From positions 248,001-312,000 of the forward strand of contig JAEWHC010000008.1 in NCBI GenBank assembly GCA_023387985.1: a stretch of DNA of 64,000 bases. The letters are read 5' to 3'. The notes below the pieces were generated by a model, which was not told where the DNA came from, ran no database searches, and worked only from the letters and a program-made list of their open reading frames with translations. The DNA is from Bacteroidota bacterium (GTDB taxonomy: Bacteria; Bacteroidota; Bacteroidia; Chitinophagales; Chitinophagaceae). Shown here one piece after another: positions 7,560 through 16,237 of the stretch; the stretch's first letter is position 1, and every line of letters starts with the position of its first letter. Made by a program: the position numbers and the translations under genes.

Positions 7560-10406
7560 ATGAAGAAAATATTCATTCCCTTAGTGCTGTTCTTTGTTTT
7601 TAAGAGCAGCTTCAGCCAGATCAGCCTGAGCGATTCCATTGCAGTTGACAACCAGGTAAAAATCGGAAAGCTCTCCAACGGCCTCACCTATTATATCCGC
7701 CAAAATGCCTACCCGGCCAACAAAGCGGAATTACGCCTCGTACTGAATGTGGGATCCATTCTGGAAACGGATGCCCAGCAAGGCCTGGCCCATTTTATGG
7801 AACACATGGCTTTTAATGGTTCCCGTAATTTTCCGGGCAATACCATGGTGGATTTCCTGCAGCGCAATGGGGTGAAATACGGTGCTGACCTGAATGCCTA
7901 TACCAGTTTTGATGAAACGGTTTTTATGCTGCCCGTAGCATCGGATCGGCAATCTCTGCTCGACAGTGCTTTCCTGGTACTGCAGGACTGGGCATTCAAC
8001 AATGCATTTGACGTAAAGGAAATAGACAAGGAAAGAGGAGTGGTGCTGGAAGAAGCCCGCCTGCACAAAGGAGCGCAACAGCGGATGAGCAATAAATATT
8101 TCCCTTTTCTCTTTAACGGATCAAAATATCAGTACCGCCTGCCCATCGGTGAAGAAAAAGTGATCCAGACATTTACTCCCGCTACGCTCAAAAATTTTTA
8201 CACCAACTGGTACCGGCCCAACCTGATGAGCGTGGTGGTGGTAGGCGATGTGGATGTGGATGAAGTTGAAGAAATGATCGTAAATCGTTTTGCGAAGTAC
8301 AATAATCCCCGGAAAGCGCCCACCCGCCCGGCTATCACTGCGGTTAAGGCCCGCAATGAAGCATCGGCAATGGTGGTTACCGATCCGGAAGCTACCAGCA
8401 CACTGGTGCAGATATTTAACAATATTCAACCCCAGGCAAAAATTCAAACCTGGGCCGATTACCGTAAAAGCATTATCGAAAACCTGGCTTTCTCCATCAT
8501 CAACAACCGGCTTTCCGAACTCGGTAAAAAGGAAAATTCTCCATATCTGTTTGCCTTTGCCGGCAACAGTCCTTTCCTGCGCGGATACGAATCCATCACT
8601 TCCACCGTAATGGTAAAAGGTGATCAGGTGCAGGGCTCGGTGGATGCCCTCATCCGCGAAATCAACCGTGCCCGTAAATATGGTTTTCTCCCGGCAGAAC
8701 TTTCAAGGGCAAAATCGGAACTGAAAAACAGTGCGGAAAAATCATACATGGAACGTGAAAACATGCAATCAGCAGGTTATGCAGCCCAATACGTTTCTCA
8801 TTTTCTGAACCAGACCCCCTTACCGGGAATTGAAAACCGCCATGAATTTATCCGGCAGGTTGCCGATGAAATTACCTTGCAGGAAGTGAATGAAGTGGCT
8901 ACCCAAATCCCCGGACACGAGAAGGCCACCACTTTGTTGCTGGCGCCAAGCGCTCAACTCAACAACCTGCCTGACCATGCCGGCCTCGTGGCCATGGTTG
9001 CCTCCGCCGATAAAATTGCTGTGGACCCTTACGAAGAATCGGCAATTGCTGAAAAGCTGATCGAAGAGCTGCCGGCGCCGGGAACCATAACGGCAAGCAG
9101 CCATAACGAAAAACTGGGCACGTTCAATTACACGCTTGGGAACGGGGTGACCGTAACGCTGAAACCCACCACGTTTAAAAACGATGAAATTCAGATGGAT
9201 GGCTGGCGCCATGGAGGCTACCAGCAATACAATGTAAATGACCGCTACAATGCCCAGCTTGCCGCAAACATTGTGGAAAATATGGGCTTCGGACCATTTA
9301 ACCCGGTTGAACTTGAAAAATTCCTGGCCGGTAAATCATTACACGTAACGCCTTACCTCAATCCCAGCGAAGAAGGCATTGAAGGGTACAGCAGTGTGAA
9401 AGATCTTGAAACGTTTTTTCAGCTGGTATATGCCGCGATGATGAGCCCGCGAACGGATGAAAGCCTTTTTAGAGCCTATATCGAACAGCAAAAAGCAGGT
9501 TTGCAGTATGTAAGCAACAACCCTGATGTAACTTTCCAGGATACCCTGCAGCGCATTTTGTACCAAAACCATCCCTGGACAAATACCATTCCCCTCATCT
9601 CCGATTACGAAAGCATCAGCCTGCCTAAGGCAATGGAATATTACCGCAAAACTTTCAACAATGCCGATGGCCTGCATTTTACTTTTGTTGGCAATATCGA
9701 TACCACTGTCATGCTTCCGCTCATAAAGCAATACATCGCATCACTGCCCGCCTCCAAAACGCCACACGAGTTCCACGACAACCAGGTAAGGATGCTCGAT
9801 GGCGCCCGGGATATTTTGCTGAAGCGCGGCCAGGAAGACCAGGCTGAGGTGTTGTTTATCTGGGAGGGCCTTGGTCCGGCAACCCCTGAAAATCAGATGA
9901 AGCTGGCCGCTTTGCTGGAAGTGCTCAACATTGAGGTTAACGAAAAACTTAGGGAAGAAATGGGCAGCATGTATGCCGGCGGTTTTGGCGGCGGCATGTC
10001 CAAACGCCCGGTGGAGCGATTCAATATCCAGGCATCCATTCCCACTTCACCCCAGGAAGTGGATGCGGTAACCAAAGCATTGCTCGCACTCATCCGCGAT
10101 GCACAGGCCGGCAAGATCACCCGCGACAACCTCAACAAGGTAAAAGCAAACTGGACCAGGCAAAGAGCGCAAGCTATGGAAAACAACGGTTTCTGGCTGC
10201 AGCAACTCAGCAACGCTTTTATCAATGGAACAGACCCCGAACAGATCCTGACCTATAACGACCGCGTAAATACGCTGACCGTTAATGACCTTACGCAGAT
10301 CGCCCGTAGTTTCCTGGATCTCAATCAGCTAAAAAGGGTTGTGCGCCTGCCCGTATCTGCCCAGCAGCCGGAAAAAGTGGAGAAAGTCAACGGTTTCCGG
10401 CTGTAA
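7560..10406 (+). CDS. secreted M16 family zinc peptidase
   Basis: A 948-residue insulinase-type (M16) metallopeptidase with a signal peptide (MKKIFIPLVLFFVFKSSFSQ). The inverted zinc motif HFMEH is at residues 78-82, and the third ligand is expected in the ERGVVLEE segment (158-165). Two tandem M16 halves are visible: the catalytic N-terminal half and a second half without the zinc motif but with typical substrate-channel signatures, including LREEMGSMYAGGFGGG. The reading frame continues upstream to 7476, but the signal peptide supports ATG at 7560. It should degrade peptides in the periplasm or outside the cell. It is divergent from the small acidic gene and convergent with the DUF4369 gene. 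Confidence 0.93.
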   Translation: MKKIFIPLVLFFVFKSSFSQISLSDSIAVDNQVKIGKLSNGLTYYIRQNAYPANKAELRLVLNVGSILETDAQQGLAHFMEHMAFNGSRNFPGNTMVDFLQRNGVKYGADLNAYTSFDETVFMLPVASDRQSLLDSAFLVLQDWAFNNAFDVKEIDKERGVVLEEARLHKGAQQRMSNKYFPFLFNGSKYQYRLPIGEEKVIQTFTPATLKNFYTNWYRPNLMSVVVVGDVDVDEVEEMIVNRFAKYNNPRKAPTRPAITAVKARNEASAMVVTDPEATSTLVQIFNNIQPQAKIQTWADYRKSIIENLAFSIINNRLSELGKKENSPYLFAFAGNSPFLRGYESITSTVMVKGDQVQGSVDALIREINRARKYGFLPAELSRAKSELKNSAEKSYMERENMQSAGYAAQYVSHFLNQTPLPGIENRHEFIRQVADEITLQEVNEVATQIPGHEKATTLLLAPSAQLNNLPDHAGLVAMVASADKIAVDPYEESAIAEKLIEELPAPGTITASSHNEKLGTFNYTLGNGVTVTLKPTTFKNDEIQMDGWRHGGYQQYNVNDRYNAQLAANIVENMGFGPFNPVELEKFLAGKSLHVTPYLNPSEEGIEGYSSVKDLETFFQLVYAAMMSPRTDESLFRAYIEQQKAGLQYVSNNPDVTFQDTLQRILYQNHPWTNTIPLISDYESISLPKAMEYYRKTFNNADGLHFTFVGNIDTTVMLPLIKQYIASLPASKTPHEFHDNQVRMLDGARDILLKRGQEDQAEVLFIWEGLGPATPENQMKLAALLEVLNIEVNEKLREEMGSMYAGGFGGGMSKRPVERFNIQASIPTSPQEVDAVTKALLALIRDAQAGKITRDNLNKVKANWTRQRAQAMENNGFWLQQLSNAFINGTDPEQILTYNDRVNTLTVNDLTQIARSFLDLNQLKRVVRLPVSAQQPEKVEKVNGFRL

Positions 10407-10701
10407 TGCATAAAGGCTGGCCGAAAATCGGGTATGCACTTATTTGACTGTTGCATGGAAACCTCCCGGCACTTCGGCCAGCGCCTGCTCATAGGTTGTT
10501 ACTTTCCAGTCAAAAAAGGATTTGACTTGGAACTGTCGAAAAAAGTAATCTTGATGGTACAGGTAAAATACTTTCTTTAATTTCCGCGGTGGGCAAAACA
10601 ACCCGGCCATGCAGATCTTGAATTTTTTCCCGGAAAATTGTGTAATCCTGCTCATTAAGGCATTGTATAATTCTCTGTGGGTTAACCAGTTGAAAGATAA
10701 C
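10407..10701. other. gap with possible gene remnant
   Basis: Between the convergent M16 and DUF4369 genes there are about 295 bases. On the minus strand two overlapping weak frames are seen: 63 codons in frame with DUF4369 after its stop (to about 10510), and a 116-codon frame (10440-10790) overlapping the DUF4369 end. Neither resembles a known family. I do not call a gene here. Confidence 0.3.
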
Positions 10702-11391
10702 TCAGTGGCTCTGGATCTGGAGCCAGGCGATTCCCGGGTGATCATTAAACCGGCTGCGCGATTTTTCCAGCTCCGCCCGAAATTCCCCACTACTCAAAAA
10801 ACTGCGGGCCAGGCCAAGCATAAAATACACCGCTGTACCATTCTTCGCTTCAGCGATCTTTGCTTTCAGAAAATCATCAACATGCTTTTTGCTTTGGAGC
10901 AAGCGCGTTTGCATAACTTGGGCCATGCTGTCGGTCAGGCCCTTTTGAGGCATTTGTTTAATTTCCTCTTCCTGGCGCTGCCATTCAATATAGAGCGGGT
11001 AAAAACCATCGTAAGCATCTTTGATGAACGCTGAAGCCGGAGACCCGGACACCGTAAATCCTTCGATGGAATCCACATCGGCGGTTAAACTGATGCGTTT
11101 TGAGTCATTGATGAAAAGCATGGAGGGGCCGTCTTCCAGGAACAACTGGTACATTTTCTCCTGGCTTGTATTTGCCTGCAAATGAAAATTGCCGCTGCTG
11201 TCAATTCGTGCCGAATCCACCACAATACGGTCGGCCACGGCGTATGGCAACTCCGCAAGTAGCAGTTTTTTCCCGGAGGCATGTTGCAGGTTGCCAGTTA
11301 CGATAAAATATTCGCTTTCCCCGTTGTTGCAGGAGAGCATCATCAAGATCAGCGAGATGCAGGCAAGCCGAATTCCGTTCAGGTTGGTCAT
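10702..11391 (-). CDS. DUF4369 lipoprotein lacking the usual thioredoxin domain
   Basis: A 229-residue lipoprotein (lipobox ending at Cys21) with a DUF4369-type N-terminal domain: VTGNLQHASGKKLLLAELP and the later IDSSGNFHLQA. Many Bacteroidota homologues continue after this region and a helical linker into a TlpA/ResA-like thioredoxin domain. Here translation stops at TGA in the linker (FNDHPGIAWLQIQSH). The same frame stays open for about 63 further codons with no CxxC motif, so the thioredoxin part is either absent or destroyed. It starts 3 bases behind the gatB stop, so it is likely co-transcribed with gatB. It may be a naturally truncated protein or a decaying gene. Confidence 0.7.
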   Translation of the reverse strand: MTNLNGIRLACISLILMMLSCNNGESEYFIVTGNLQHASGKKLLLAELPYAVADRIVVDSARIDSSGNFHLQANTSQEKMYQLFLEDGPSMLFINDSKRISLTADVDSIEGFTVSGSPASAFIKDAYDGFYPLYIEWQRQEEEIKQMPQKGLTDSMAQVMQTRLLQSKKHVDDFLKAKIAEAKNGTAVYFMLGLARSFLSSGEFRAELEKSRSRFNDHPGIAWLQIQSH

Positions 11392-11394
11392 GCG

Positions 11395-12834
11395 TTATGC
11401 GTTCAAAATTTCTTCAAGTATGGTGGTCGTTTTCTTTGGATCCGCTTTGCCTTTAGAGATCTTTTTTACCTCGGCCACAAACAGCCCCAGCAAGCCTTTC
11501 TTTCCCTTACGGTATGCCTGTACCTTATCCGGCATTTTTTGCAACACCGCTTCCGCCCATTGGCGCAATGCTCCGTCATCAGATTGTTGAATGATGCCAG
11601 CTTTTTCTGCGATTTCCACGCTGGAGGACTCTTTATCTTTCGCCATCTCCGGAAGAATGCGCTGCGCGGCCATACTAAAACTAACCTGCCCGGATTGCAC
11701 CAGCCCGATCAGTTCGGCCAATCGCTCCGGCGAAACCGGGAAATCCTGAATAGCAGTCTGCTCATTATTCAACCAGTTTTTTACCGGCCCCTGCAGCCAG
11801 TTGGCGGCAGGCTTGGGCGGAGCACCCGCCTTTAGTATACGAAGGTAAAAATGCGCCAGTTCCCTTTCCTCGGTGATCAAGGCGGCATCCTGTGCACCCA
11901 GATCGAATTCGAGCTGCAGTCGCTTGCTCAGGGCATCCGGCAGTTCCGGAAGCGCTGCGGAAAGGCGTTCTATCCGTTCGGCACTTATAGTAAATGGTGG
12001 AAGATCGGGACAAGGAAAATAACGGTAATCATTCGCATCTTCTTTTTCCCGCTGTATAGAGGTCGTATAGGTTTCCGCATCATAGCCGCGTGTTTCCTGT
12101 TCAACTTTTCCACCGGAATTCAACAAGCCAATCTGCCTTTCGGCTTCGCCTTCAATCGCTCTTTTTACATTGCGGATGCTGTTCAGGTTTTTGATCTCCA
12201 CCTTGGTGCCCAGCTTTTTCTCTCCCACCGGTCTTACGCTGATATTGGCATCACAGCGCAGGCTGCCTTCTTCCATATTGCCATCGCAGATGCCAATCCA
12301 CCGGACCAACTTGCGCAACTGGGTGAGGAAAAGGTGAGCCTCTTCGCCGCTTGACATCACAGGTTCTGTTACAAGTTCAAGGAGGGGCATGCCGGCGCGG
12401 TTGAGGTCTATCTTGCTGTTGTCCGGATCGAGGTCGTGAATGCTTTTGCCTGCATCTTCTTCGAGGTGAACATGATGAATGGAAATCTGTTTGGGCCCTG
12501 CAGAAGTCTGGATCATCAGCGAACCACCCTGCAAAACCGGATCGATAAGCTGGGAAGTCTGATATCCTTTGGGCAGATCGGGGTAGAAATAATGCTTCCG
12601 GTCGAAATGGCTTTTTTCAGCAATATGGCAATCCAGGGCAATGCCGAGTTTTATGGCCATATCCACTGCCGCGGCATTGAGCAAAGGCAATGTGCCGGGA
12701 TGTGCCAGGCTGATTACCGAAACCTGGGTATTGGGTTCGGCGCCAAATTCCGTAGCGTCCGCACAAAAAAGTTTTGATCTCGTCAGCAACTGGATGTGCA
12801 CCTCCAGCCCGATCACCGTTTCATATCCAGACAT
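11395..12834 (-). CDS. gatB: Asp/Glu-tRNA(Asn/Gln) amidotransferase subunit B
   Basis: GatB, the kinase/amide-transfer subunit of GatCAB, which turns Asp-tRNA(Asn) and Glu-tRNA(Gln) into Asn- and Gln-tRNA. The 479-residue protein begins MSGYETVIGLEVHIQL; the family signatures SLAHPGTLPLLN, HFDRKHYFYPDLPKGYQTSQ and LDPDNSKIDLNRAGMPLLE are all present, and the YqeY-like tail domain is at the C-terminus. The frame extends upstream to 12936, but the conserved N-terminus supports the ATG at 12834. gatA and gatC are not in the window. A DUF4369 lipoprotein gene follows at 3 bp. Confidence 0.96.
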   Translation of the reverse strand: MSGYETVIGLEVHIQLLTRSKLFCADATEFGAEPNTQVSVISLAHPGTLPLLNAAAVDMAIKLGIALDCHIAEKSHFDRKHYFYPDLPKGYQTSQLIDPVLQGGSLMIQTSAGPKQISIHHVHLEEDAGKSIHDLDPDNSKIDLNRAGMPLLELVTEPVMSSGEEAHLFLTQLRKLVRWIGICDGNMEEGSLRCDANISVRPVGEKKLGTKVEIKNLNSIRNVKRAIEGEAERQIGLLNSGGKVEQETRGYDAETYTTSIQREKEDANDYRYFPCPDLPPFTISAERIERLSAALPELPDALSKRLQLEFDLGAQDAALITEERELAHFYLRILKAGAPPKPAANWLQGPVKNWLNNEQTAIQDFPVSPERLAELIGLVQSGQVSFSMAAQRILPEMAKDKESSSVEIAEKAGIIQQSDDGALRQWAEAVLQKMPDKVQAYRKGKKGLLGLFVAEVKKISKGKADPKKTTTILEEILNA

Positions 12835-12838
12835 GCGG

Positions 12839-12846
12839 CAAAAATA
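12839..12846 (-). promoter_or_regulatory. candidate -7 element directly before gatB
   Basis: The minus strand reads TATTTTTG, a perfect TAnnTTTG match ending four bases before the gatB ATG. If used, transcription would begin at or very near the start codon, giving a leaderless message. Confidence 0.3.
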
Positions 12847-13031
12847 AGTTGTAGGAATGAGAGTTGGTTTGGCGGGGTAGAAGTTGACCAAAAGAATGCG
12901 AACCACACAGTTAACCGAAGCGAAGCCCCCGGCCAACTGAAGCTATATTCAATAAAAATCACGCTGCACCTGCTGAAGGCTCCCCTGTTCGCTGGTAAAT
13001 TACATCTGGCAACGGGCATTATCTTTACACC

Positions 13032-13802
13032 GTGTTGACCCAGGAATTACAGGCTTACCTGAATGATAAAGTTGAAGAATACAACCAGCCCCGGTTTATT
13101 GAAGATGACCCGATCGCTGTTCCTCATCGTTTCTCCAAGAAACAGGATATCGAGATTGCTGCTTTTTTCGCTGCCATTTTCGCCTGGGGCAACCGCAGGA
13201 CGATTATCCGGAAAACCAATGAACTGATGGCGATGATGGATGACGATCCATATGCATTTATTTTACATCATTCAGAAAAAGATCTGCATAACCTGCTTTT
13301 ATTTAAGCATCGCACATTCAATGCCGATGACCTGTTGTACTTTATTTCGTTTTTCCACAGGCATTATGCAGCACATGAATCACTTGAAGTGGCATTTCTA
13401 AGGGCGGATCATACAGAAGCATTCACTATGGAAAATGCCCTTAATCATTTTAAACAGGTTTTTTTTGCTGAAGAGCATTTACGCCGTACGCGGAAGCACA
13501 TTTCCTCACCTGCTCAAAAAAGTGCCTGCAAACGATTGAATATGTTTATGCGCTGGATGGTGCGCAAAGACCACTGCGGTGTTGATTTTGGTTTGTGGTC
13601 AGGCATTTCCCCGGCACAATTGATCATGCCCCTTGACTTGCATGTTGCCCGCGTTGCCCGCCGCATTGGCCTGCTCAACCGCCAGCAAACCGATTGGACT
13701 GCGGCTGAAGAATTAACCGCGGTTTGCCGGAAAATGGATGCGAAAGACCCGGTCAAATATGATTACGCATTGTTCGCGATGGGTGTGGTAGAAAAGTTTT
13801 AA
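13032..13802 (+). CDS. TIGR02757 family protein
   Basis: A 256-residue member of the TIGR02757/DUF2400 family, which is widespread but uncharacterised. Recognisable segments include RFSKKQDIEIAAFFAAIFAW followed by GNRRTII, CKRLNMFMRWMVRKD, and SPAQLIMPLDLHVARVAR; the last part suggests a helical protein related to HhH-type DNA-binding folds, but this is inference. The chosen start is GTG at 13032; TTG at 13035 is an alternative. It is divergent from gatB with about 200 bp between. A TATCTTTA element sits at 13020-13027, right before the start. Confidence 0.85.
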   Translation: MLTQELQAYLNDKVEEYNQPRFIEDDPIAVPHRFSKKQDIEIAAFFAAIFAWGNRRTIIRKTNELMAMMDDDPYAFILHHSEKDLHNLLLFKHRTFNADDLLYFISFFHRHYAAHESLEVAFLRADHTEAFTMENALNHFKQVFFAEEHLRRTRKHISSPAQKSACKRLNMFMRWMVRKDHCGVDFGLWSGISPAQLIMPLDLHVARVARRIGLLNRQQTDWTAAEELTAVCRKMDAKDPVKYDYALFAMGVVEKF

Positions 13803-14061
13803 CACGTTGCTGGGTGTTAAGGCTGGTACCATATGGCGCGCCAAAAGAATGGTAACACCATACCGGAGAGCAAAAAAATTTGCTGATATCTATCCCTTAA
13901 CGGATGACCAATGTGTCCTGCCAAAAATTCTTCCGGGATACCGTCTTTCCCAGGGAATAAAAAATACGCAATTTTCGGTCAACAGCAACCTCCTGGTTAT
14001 TTTAGTCTTTAATTCATAATACTCCCACTTTTGAGTTTTATCTTTCCCAAAATTTTTTCCT

Positions 14062-14562
14062 ATGTCAATGAAAAGGGCTTTTTTAGCCGAACTCGAATTT
14101 GAAGCAAAGGCAACGCGAAGTTTGCTGGAAGGATTAACCGACGATATGCTGGATTTTCGCTTAGATCATAAAGACTGGAACGCAAGAGACCTGGCAAGCC
14201 ATATTGTGGAGATTTATTACTGGTTTCACGCTACCATGGCCAGCAATAATTTTGATTTTAAGACGTACAACTACGATAAAGGGGATATGAGCACCGTATC
14301 GAATATTCTGAACAAATTTGAAGAAAACCTCCAGATCGCGGTAACGGCACTGGATTCTGTGCAGGATGAAAATATATTCCAGGATACCTGGAATATGCGT
14401 GCAGGCGAACAGATCATGATGTCGATGCCAAGGTTTCAGGCCATTCGTGGTTTCCTGATGAACCATATTTACCATCACCGTGGACAGCTCAGCATGTATC
14501 TCCGTGCCGCTGGAAAACCCGTTCCGCCGGTTTATGGCCCAACTCAGGACACAACAAATTAA
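14062..14562 (+). CDS. DinB-like four-helix bundle protein
   Basis: A 166-residue protein of the DinB/DUF664-type superfamily, four-helix bundles that often carry a three-His metal site. The pattern fits: a conserved His in the early helix region (DLASHIVEIYYWFH), and the closing motif MNHIYHHRGQLSMYLRAAG with the HHRGQL signature, followed by VPPVYGP, the usual C-terminal loop of this family. Possible roles in the family are thiol transfer or hydrolysis; the exact reaction is unknown. It precedes ppk2 at 25 bp and could be co-transcribed with it. The 13803-14061 stretch before it holds no gene I can support. Confidence 0.85.
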   Translation: MSMKRAFLAELEFEAKATRSLLEGLTDDMLDFRLDHKDWNARDLASHIVEIYYWFHATMASNNFDFKTYNYDKGDMSTVSNILNKFEENLQIAVTALDSVQDENIFQDTWNMRAGEQIMMSMPRFQAIRGFLMNHIYHHRGQLSMYLRAAGKPVPPVYGPTQDTTN

Positions 14563-14587
14563 CGATAAGCTATTTAAGTAAAGCAAT

Positions 14588-15517
14588 ATGGAACAACCAG
14601 TTAAAGCATTCCGGCACAACGATTCCTATGAAAATTTCCTGGAAACACTCCGCGTCAGGGAAGGAAAAAAGATAAAACTCGGTACCGATTTTGTTTCGGA
14701 TGTAAAAAATAAGCCCTACGGTAAAAAAGAGGGCGAAGACCTGCTCGTAGATGGCAAAGAAAAACTGATCGATTTGCAGGACAGGCTTTATGCGCATGAT
14801 TCACACAGTGTGCTCATTGTATTACAGGGCATTGATGCAGCCGGAAAAGACAGCGCCATCAAACATGTGATGAGCGGCCTCAATCCTACAGGAATTAAAG
14901 TGGCAAGCTTTAAAGCCCCATCAAAAAACGAACTTGACCATGATTTTTTCTGGCGCCATAACCTGCAATTGCCCCGCCGGGGAGAAATCGGGATCTTTAA
15001 CCGCTCACATTACGAAAATGTGCTGGTCACCCGTGTTCATCCGCATTTGATCCTGAATGAAAATCTGCCTCACATTGAAAAAGTAGAAGACATTACCCAT
15101 GACTTTTGGCTCAACCGGTTTGAGCAGATTAACCGGTGGGAAAAAAACCTGCACGATAACGGTACCACCATCATCAAATTCTTTTTGCTTCTGTCAAAAG
15201 ATGAACAAAAACAGCGCTTCCTTAAGCGGATAGACAATCCGGAAAAGAACTGGAAATTTGATGCCAACGATGTTCGGGAAAGGCAATTCTGGGACGAATA
15301 CATCGCCGCCTTCGAGGAGATGCTTCCGGCGACCTCTACAGCCTATGCCCCGTGGTATGTTCTTCCGGCAGACGACAAATGGTTTGCACGCTTAAGCATG
15401 ATGCACATCATTTACAAAGAATTCCTGAAACTAAACCTGGAGTATCCCAAAATCTCACCCCAGGAAGTGGATCAACTGCAGGAAATAAAAGGACAGTTGC
15501 TGGCGGAAGTAAAATAA
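14588..15517 (+). CDS. PPK2 family polyphosphate kinase
   Basis: Polyphosphate:nucleotide phosphotransferase of the PPK2 family, 309 residues, single PPK2 domain. The Walker A is GIDAAGKDS (81-89); the second conserved motif is GEIGIFNRSHYENVLVTRVHP (about 132-152), and the lid/DFWLNRFEQINRWE region follows. PPK2 enzymes transfer phosphate between inorganic polyphosphate and NMP/NDP. Subclass (I, II or III) cannot be fixed from reading alone. Cytoplasmic. It is 25 bp behind the DinB-like gene. Confidence 0.93.
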   Translation: MEQPVKAFRHNDSYENFLETLRVREGKKIKLGTDFVSDVKNKPYGKKEGEDLLVDGKEKLIDLQDRLYAHDSHSVLIVLQGIDAAGKDSAIKHVMSGLNPTGIKVASFKAPSKNELDHDFFWRHNLQLPRRGEIGIFNRSHYENVLVTRVHPHLILNENLPHIEKVEDITHDFWLNRFEQINRWEKNLHDNGTTIIKFFLLLSKDEQKQRFLKRIDNPEKNWKFDANDVRERQFWDEYIAAFEEMLPATSTAYAPWYVLPADDKWFARLSMMHIIYKEFLKLNLEYPKISPQEVDQLQEIKGQLLAEVK

Positions 15518-15685
15518 GGCCAGACACGGGATTAATCAGGAGAAAAAAGGCTGAAACCCAGTTTCATTATTTACCCGGCGGAACCCACCTGATTGGTGAA
15601 TGTATTGCATGCAATAACGATTAGGCTATACGGCGGTATTGAATGTGGATTGATCAGGAATATCACGGTAGAATTTAGAATTCCA

Positions 15686-15725
15686 TAAAAAATCAGGCTG
15701 CCTCCGCTTTGCGGAAGGCAGCCTG
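15686..15725 (-). terminator. strong hairpin with minus-strand T-tail
   Basis: CAGGCTGCCT and AGGCAGCCTG, extended by CCGC/GCGG, form a stem of about 14 bp. The T-run follows on the minus strand, so it is built to stop minus-strand transcription, although no protein gene lies upstream on that strand. It may also protect the 3' end of the ppk2 message. Confidence 0.6.
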
Positions 15726-15938
15726 CATGTGAAGTGTTCCAGCACAAACTGATCTTAAGCCGGCATTTAGTCAGGACGAACCATCATGGCCGGCCACAGG
15801 CTTGCGTGTGGAATGTTGCTTGGGTGTGATTAGAATCACCTGGTTTTTGCTTTGGTTCTTAGAAATGCCAGGTCATCCCGCCTGTCTATCCTTGTCTCCA
15901 GTTACATTTACAGGTTTTTGGTTTTCAGGAAAGGTCCA

Positions 15939-15970
15939 AAAGAGGCTGTCCGCAAAGACAGCCTTTTATT
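15939..15970 (+). terminator. hairpin terminator, plus strand
   Basis: AGGCTGTC / GACAGCCT, an 8-bp perfect stem with loop CGCAAA, followed by TTTTATT on the plus strand. It could end the ppk2 transcript after a 420-base trailer or a separate small RNA. Confidence 0.6.
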
Positions 15971-16237
15971 AAAGACCCAACCTTAAACAATGCCTATTAG
16001 GTGTATGCCACAAACCCCGGTAGGAAAATGAACTATGAGCATTTTTCAAGGTTGAACCATTTTCATTTCATTTCTTACATTGATTTCGTACTTCAAAATT
16101 AAAGACCCCCTGATTAGGGTGATATACTCCAAACTGTGTATTTTTTGAGCTGGAATACGCAATATTCTGTTAAGTCTTGCTGTCAAAAAATTGCTTATTT
16201 TCAATTTTAATATGTCAAATAAAAAAGTCATTGCCTT

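Larger units (their letters stand above)
15518..16237. other. 720-bp gene-poor stretch with strong hairpins
   Basis: No convincing protein gene is found here on either strand. It contains a 14-bp perfect palindrome TATTGCATGCAATA (15603-15616), a long hairpin with a minus-strand T-tail (15686-15725), and a hairpin with a plus-strand T-tail (15939-15970). Between them are several smaller self-complementary runs: GCCGGC pairs, CCACA/TGTGG, GTGAT/ATCAC and ACCTGG/CCAGGT. The final 200 bases before 16238 are AT-rich and probably carry the promoter of the dioxygenase gene. Confidence 0.5.

Noticed and set aside
13807..14019. 70-codon plus-strand frame behind the TIGR02757 gene
   Set aside because: No known motif and composition of intergenic DNA; the interval has no other support for a gene.
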